24,841 bases of DNA from Candidatus Poribacteria bacterium. GTDB lineage: Bacteria > Poribacteria > DTPJ01 > WJIO01. The first letter of the stretch is position 1. Each line of letters opens with the position of its first letter. Shown here piece after piece: positions 24,304 to 24,841 of this stretch. Below the pieces are notes generated by a model. That model worked only from the letters and a program-made list of their open reading frames with translations. It was not told the origin of the DNA and made no database searches. The DNA is taken from positions 1 to 24,841 of the forward strand of contig WJIO01000211.1 in NCBI GenBank assembly GCA_014730235.1. The letters run 5' to 3'. Position numbers and translations under genes: made by a program.

Positions 24304-24841
24304 TTACACTTTCTGGCTTGTAATTTCAATAAGTATGAGAGACACCATATAGGCCCCAAGAATAATAGCAGAACTTACATGTATAGAAAATACAGTGCTG
24401 ATAAGGCATGGGTACAAAGCCAGAGCACCTATCATAGAGCCTTTCAACGCCAGATAACCGTTGGATTCATCTTGTCGAAGTAGCAAAGGTAACCTTGTAA
24501 TTGCTGTCGTTCCAAAAGATAAACCAACCCATATCAAGTAGACAGACTCAACCTTGTTTATGGCATAAGGAATGATAAATACCATGAAAGCCCCAATGGT
24601 TGCAATTGTTGACAAAAACAGTGCTGGCTTTACGCCAATCTGAATTGGTGTGGTAACAATACCTGTTTTTCTGTCCTCTTCAATGTCTTTAAAGGTGGTG
24701 GCTATATGCGCTCCGAAATCATACAGGAATACACCTGCAAAAGCATACCATACCATAGGAACAATTCCACCCGAAATGGCCACTGAACCAAAGATGCTCA
24801 TAGAAGCAATACCCAAAGGTAGATCAATACTCCCTAGAATT
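24304..24841 (-). CDS. UbiA-family prenyltransferase, C-terminal part
   Basis: The reading frame enters from the right edge of the window without a start and ends at 24304, giving about 179 residues of a longer protein. Several hydrophobic helices are present. The second Asp-rich motif of UbiA enzymes is clear in FKDIEEDRKTG (D-x-x-x-D), followed by TTPIQIGVKPAL. UbiA proteins attach prenyl chains to aromatic rings or lipids in quinone, heme or archaeal-type lipid synthesis. Which of these applies cannot be judged from half a gene. In-frame TTG (24816) and ATG (24801) codons occur, but they fall inside the family fold and are not the start. Confidence 0.8.
   Translation of the reverse strand, partial: ILGSIDLPLGIASMSIFGSVAISGGIVPMVWYAFAGVFLYDFGAHIATTFKDIEEDRKTGIVTTPIQIGVKPALFLSTIATIGAFMVFIIPYAINKVESVYLIWVGLSFGTTAITRLPLLLRQDESNGYLALKGSMIGALALYPCLISTVFSIHVSSAIILGAYMVSLILIEITSQKV

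Overview
The window is about 25 kb of moderately AT-rich, gene-dense DNA from what looks like an uncultured Gram-negative-type bacterium. It encodes a diacylglyceryl lipoprotein, a CsgG/FlgT-like exported protein, consensus sigma70-type promoters and purine-rich Shine-Dalgarno sites. The mix of a DUF6785-type membrane protein, an Asp-box sialidase-like protein and a Gfo/Idh/MocA oxidoreductase recalls Planctomycetes, Poribacteria, Latescibacteria or similar candidate phyla. That placement is only an impression and cannot be fixed from the sequence alone. No tRNA, rRNA, CRISPR array, transposase or phage gene is visible.

Layout. (1) 1-3415: a repeat-bearing leader and promoter, then an MFS transporter that appears to start at an AUA codon and overlaps an IlvD/Edd-family dehydratase. 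(2) 3474-6759: an exported CsgG/FlgT-like protein from its own promoter, a 35-codon ORF overlapping its stop, gatA, and a YfcE-like phosphoesterase. (3) 6913-10626: a lipoprotein fusing Memo and AMMECR1 domains, a second stand-alone Memo-family protein, and hisS. (4) 10826-13458: aspS, with residues typical of a non-discriminating enzyme, and a TIM-barrel sugar isomerase/epimerase. (5) 13620-16841: lepA followed by two tandem type I signal peptidases. (6) 16909-19060, minus strand: a GNAT acetyltransferase and tyrS with its regulatory leader. (7) 19161-24247: an apparent operon of class II fructose-bisphosphate aldolase, a polytopic membrane protein, the sialidase-like protein and the oxidoreductase. 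(8) 24304 to the edge, minus strand: the C-terminal part of a UbiA-family prenyltransferase.

The strongest find is upstream of tyrS. A near-consensus promoter drives a leader RNA encoding a short peptide with six tyrosine codons within ten. It is followed by three alternative pairings (A:B, B:C, C:D), the last a Rho-independent terminator just before tyrS. All six Tyr codons lie in the loop of the A:B hairpin. This is the full architecture of ribosome-mediated transcription attenuation, here apparently sensing Tyr-tRNA charging to control tyrosyl-tRNA synthetase. No T-box consensus is visible.

Translation is a recurring theme: gatA, hisS, aspS, tyrS and lepA. The AspRS residues together with gatA suggest that Asn-tRNA (and perhaps Gln-tRNA) is made by transamidation. 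Intergenic spaces carry several palindromic elements: a roughly 110-bp repeat in two copies, a 116-bp element with 16-bp terminal inverted repeats before aspS, a 29-nt palindrome before lepA, and a 42-nt perfect palindrome between the convergent genes at the right end.
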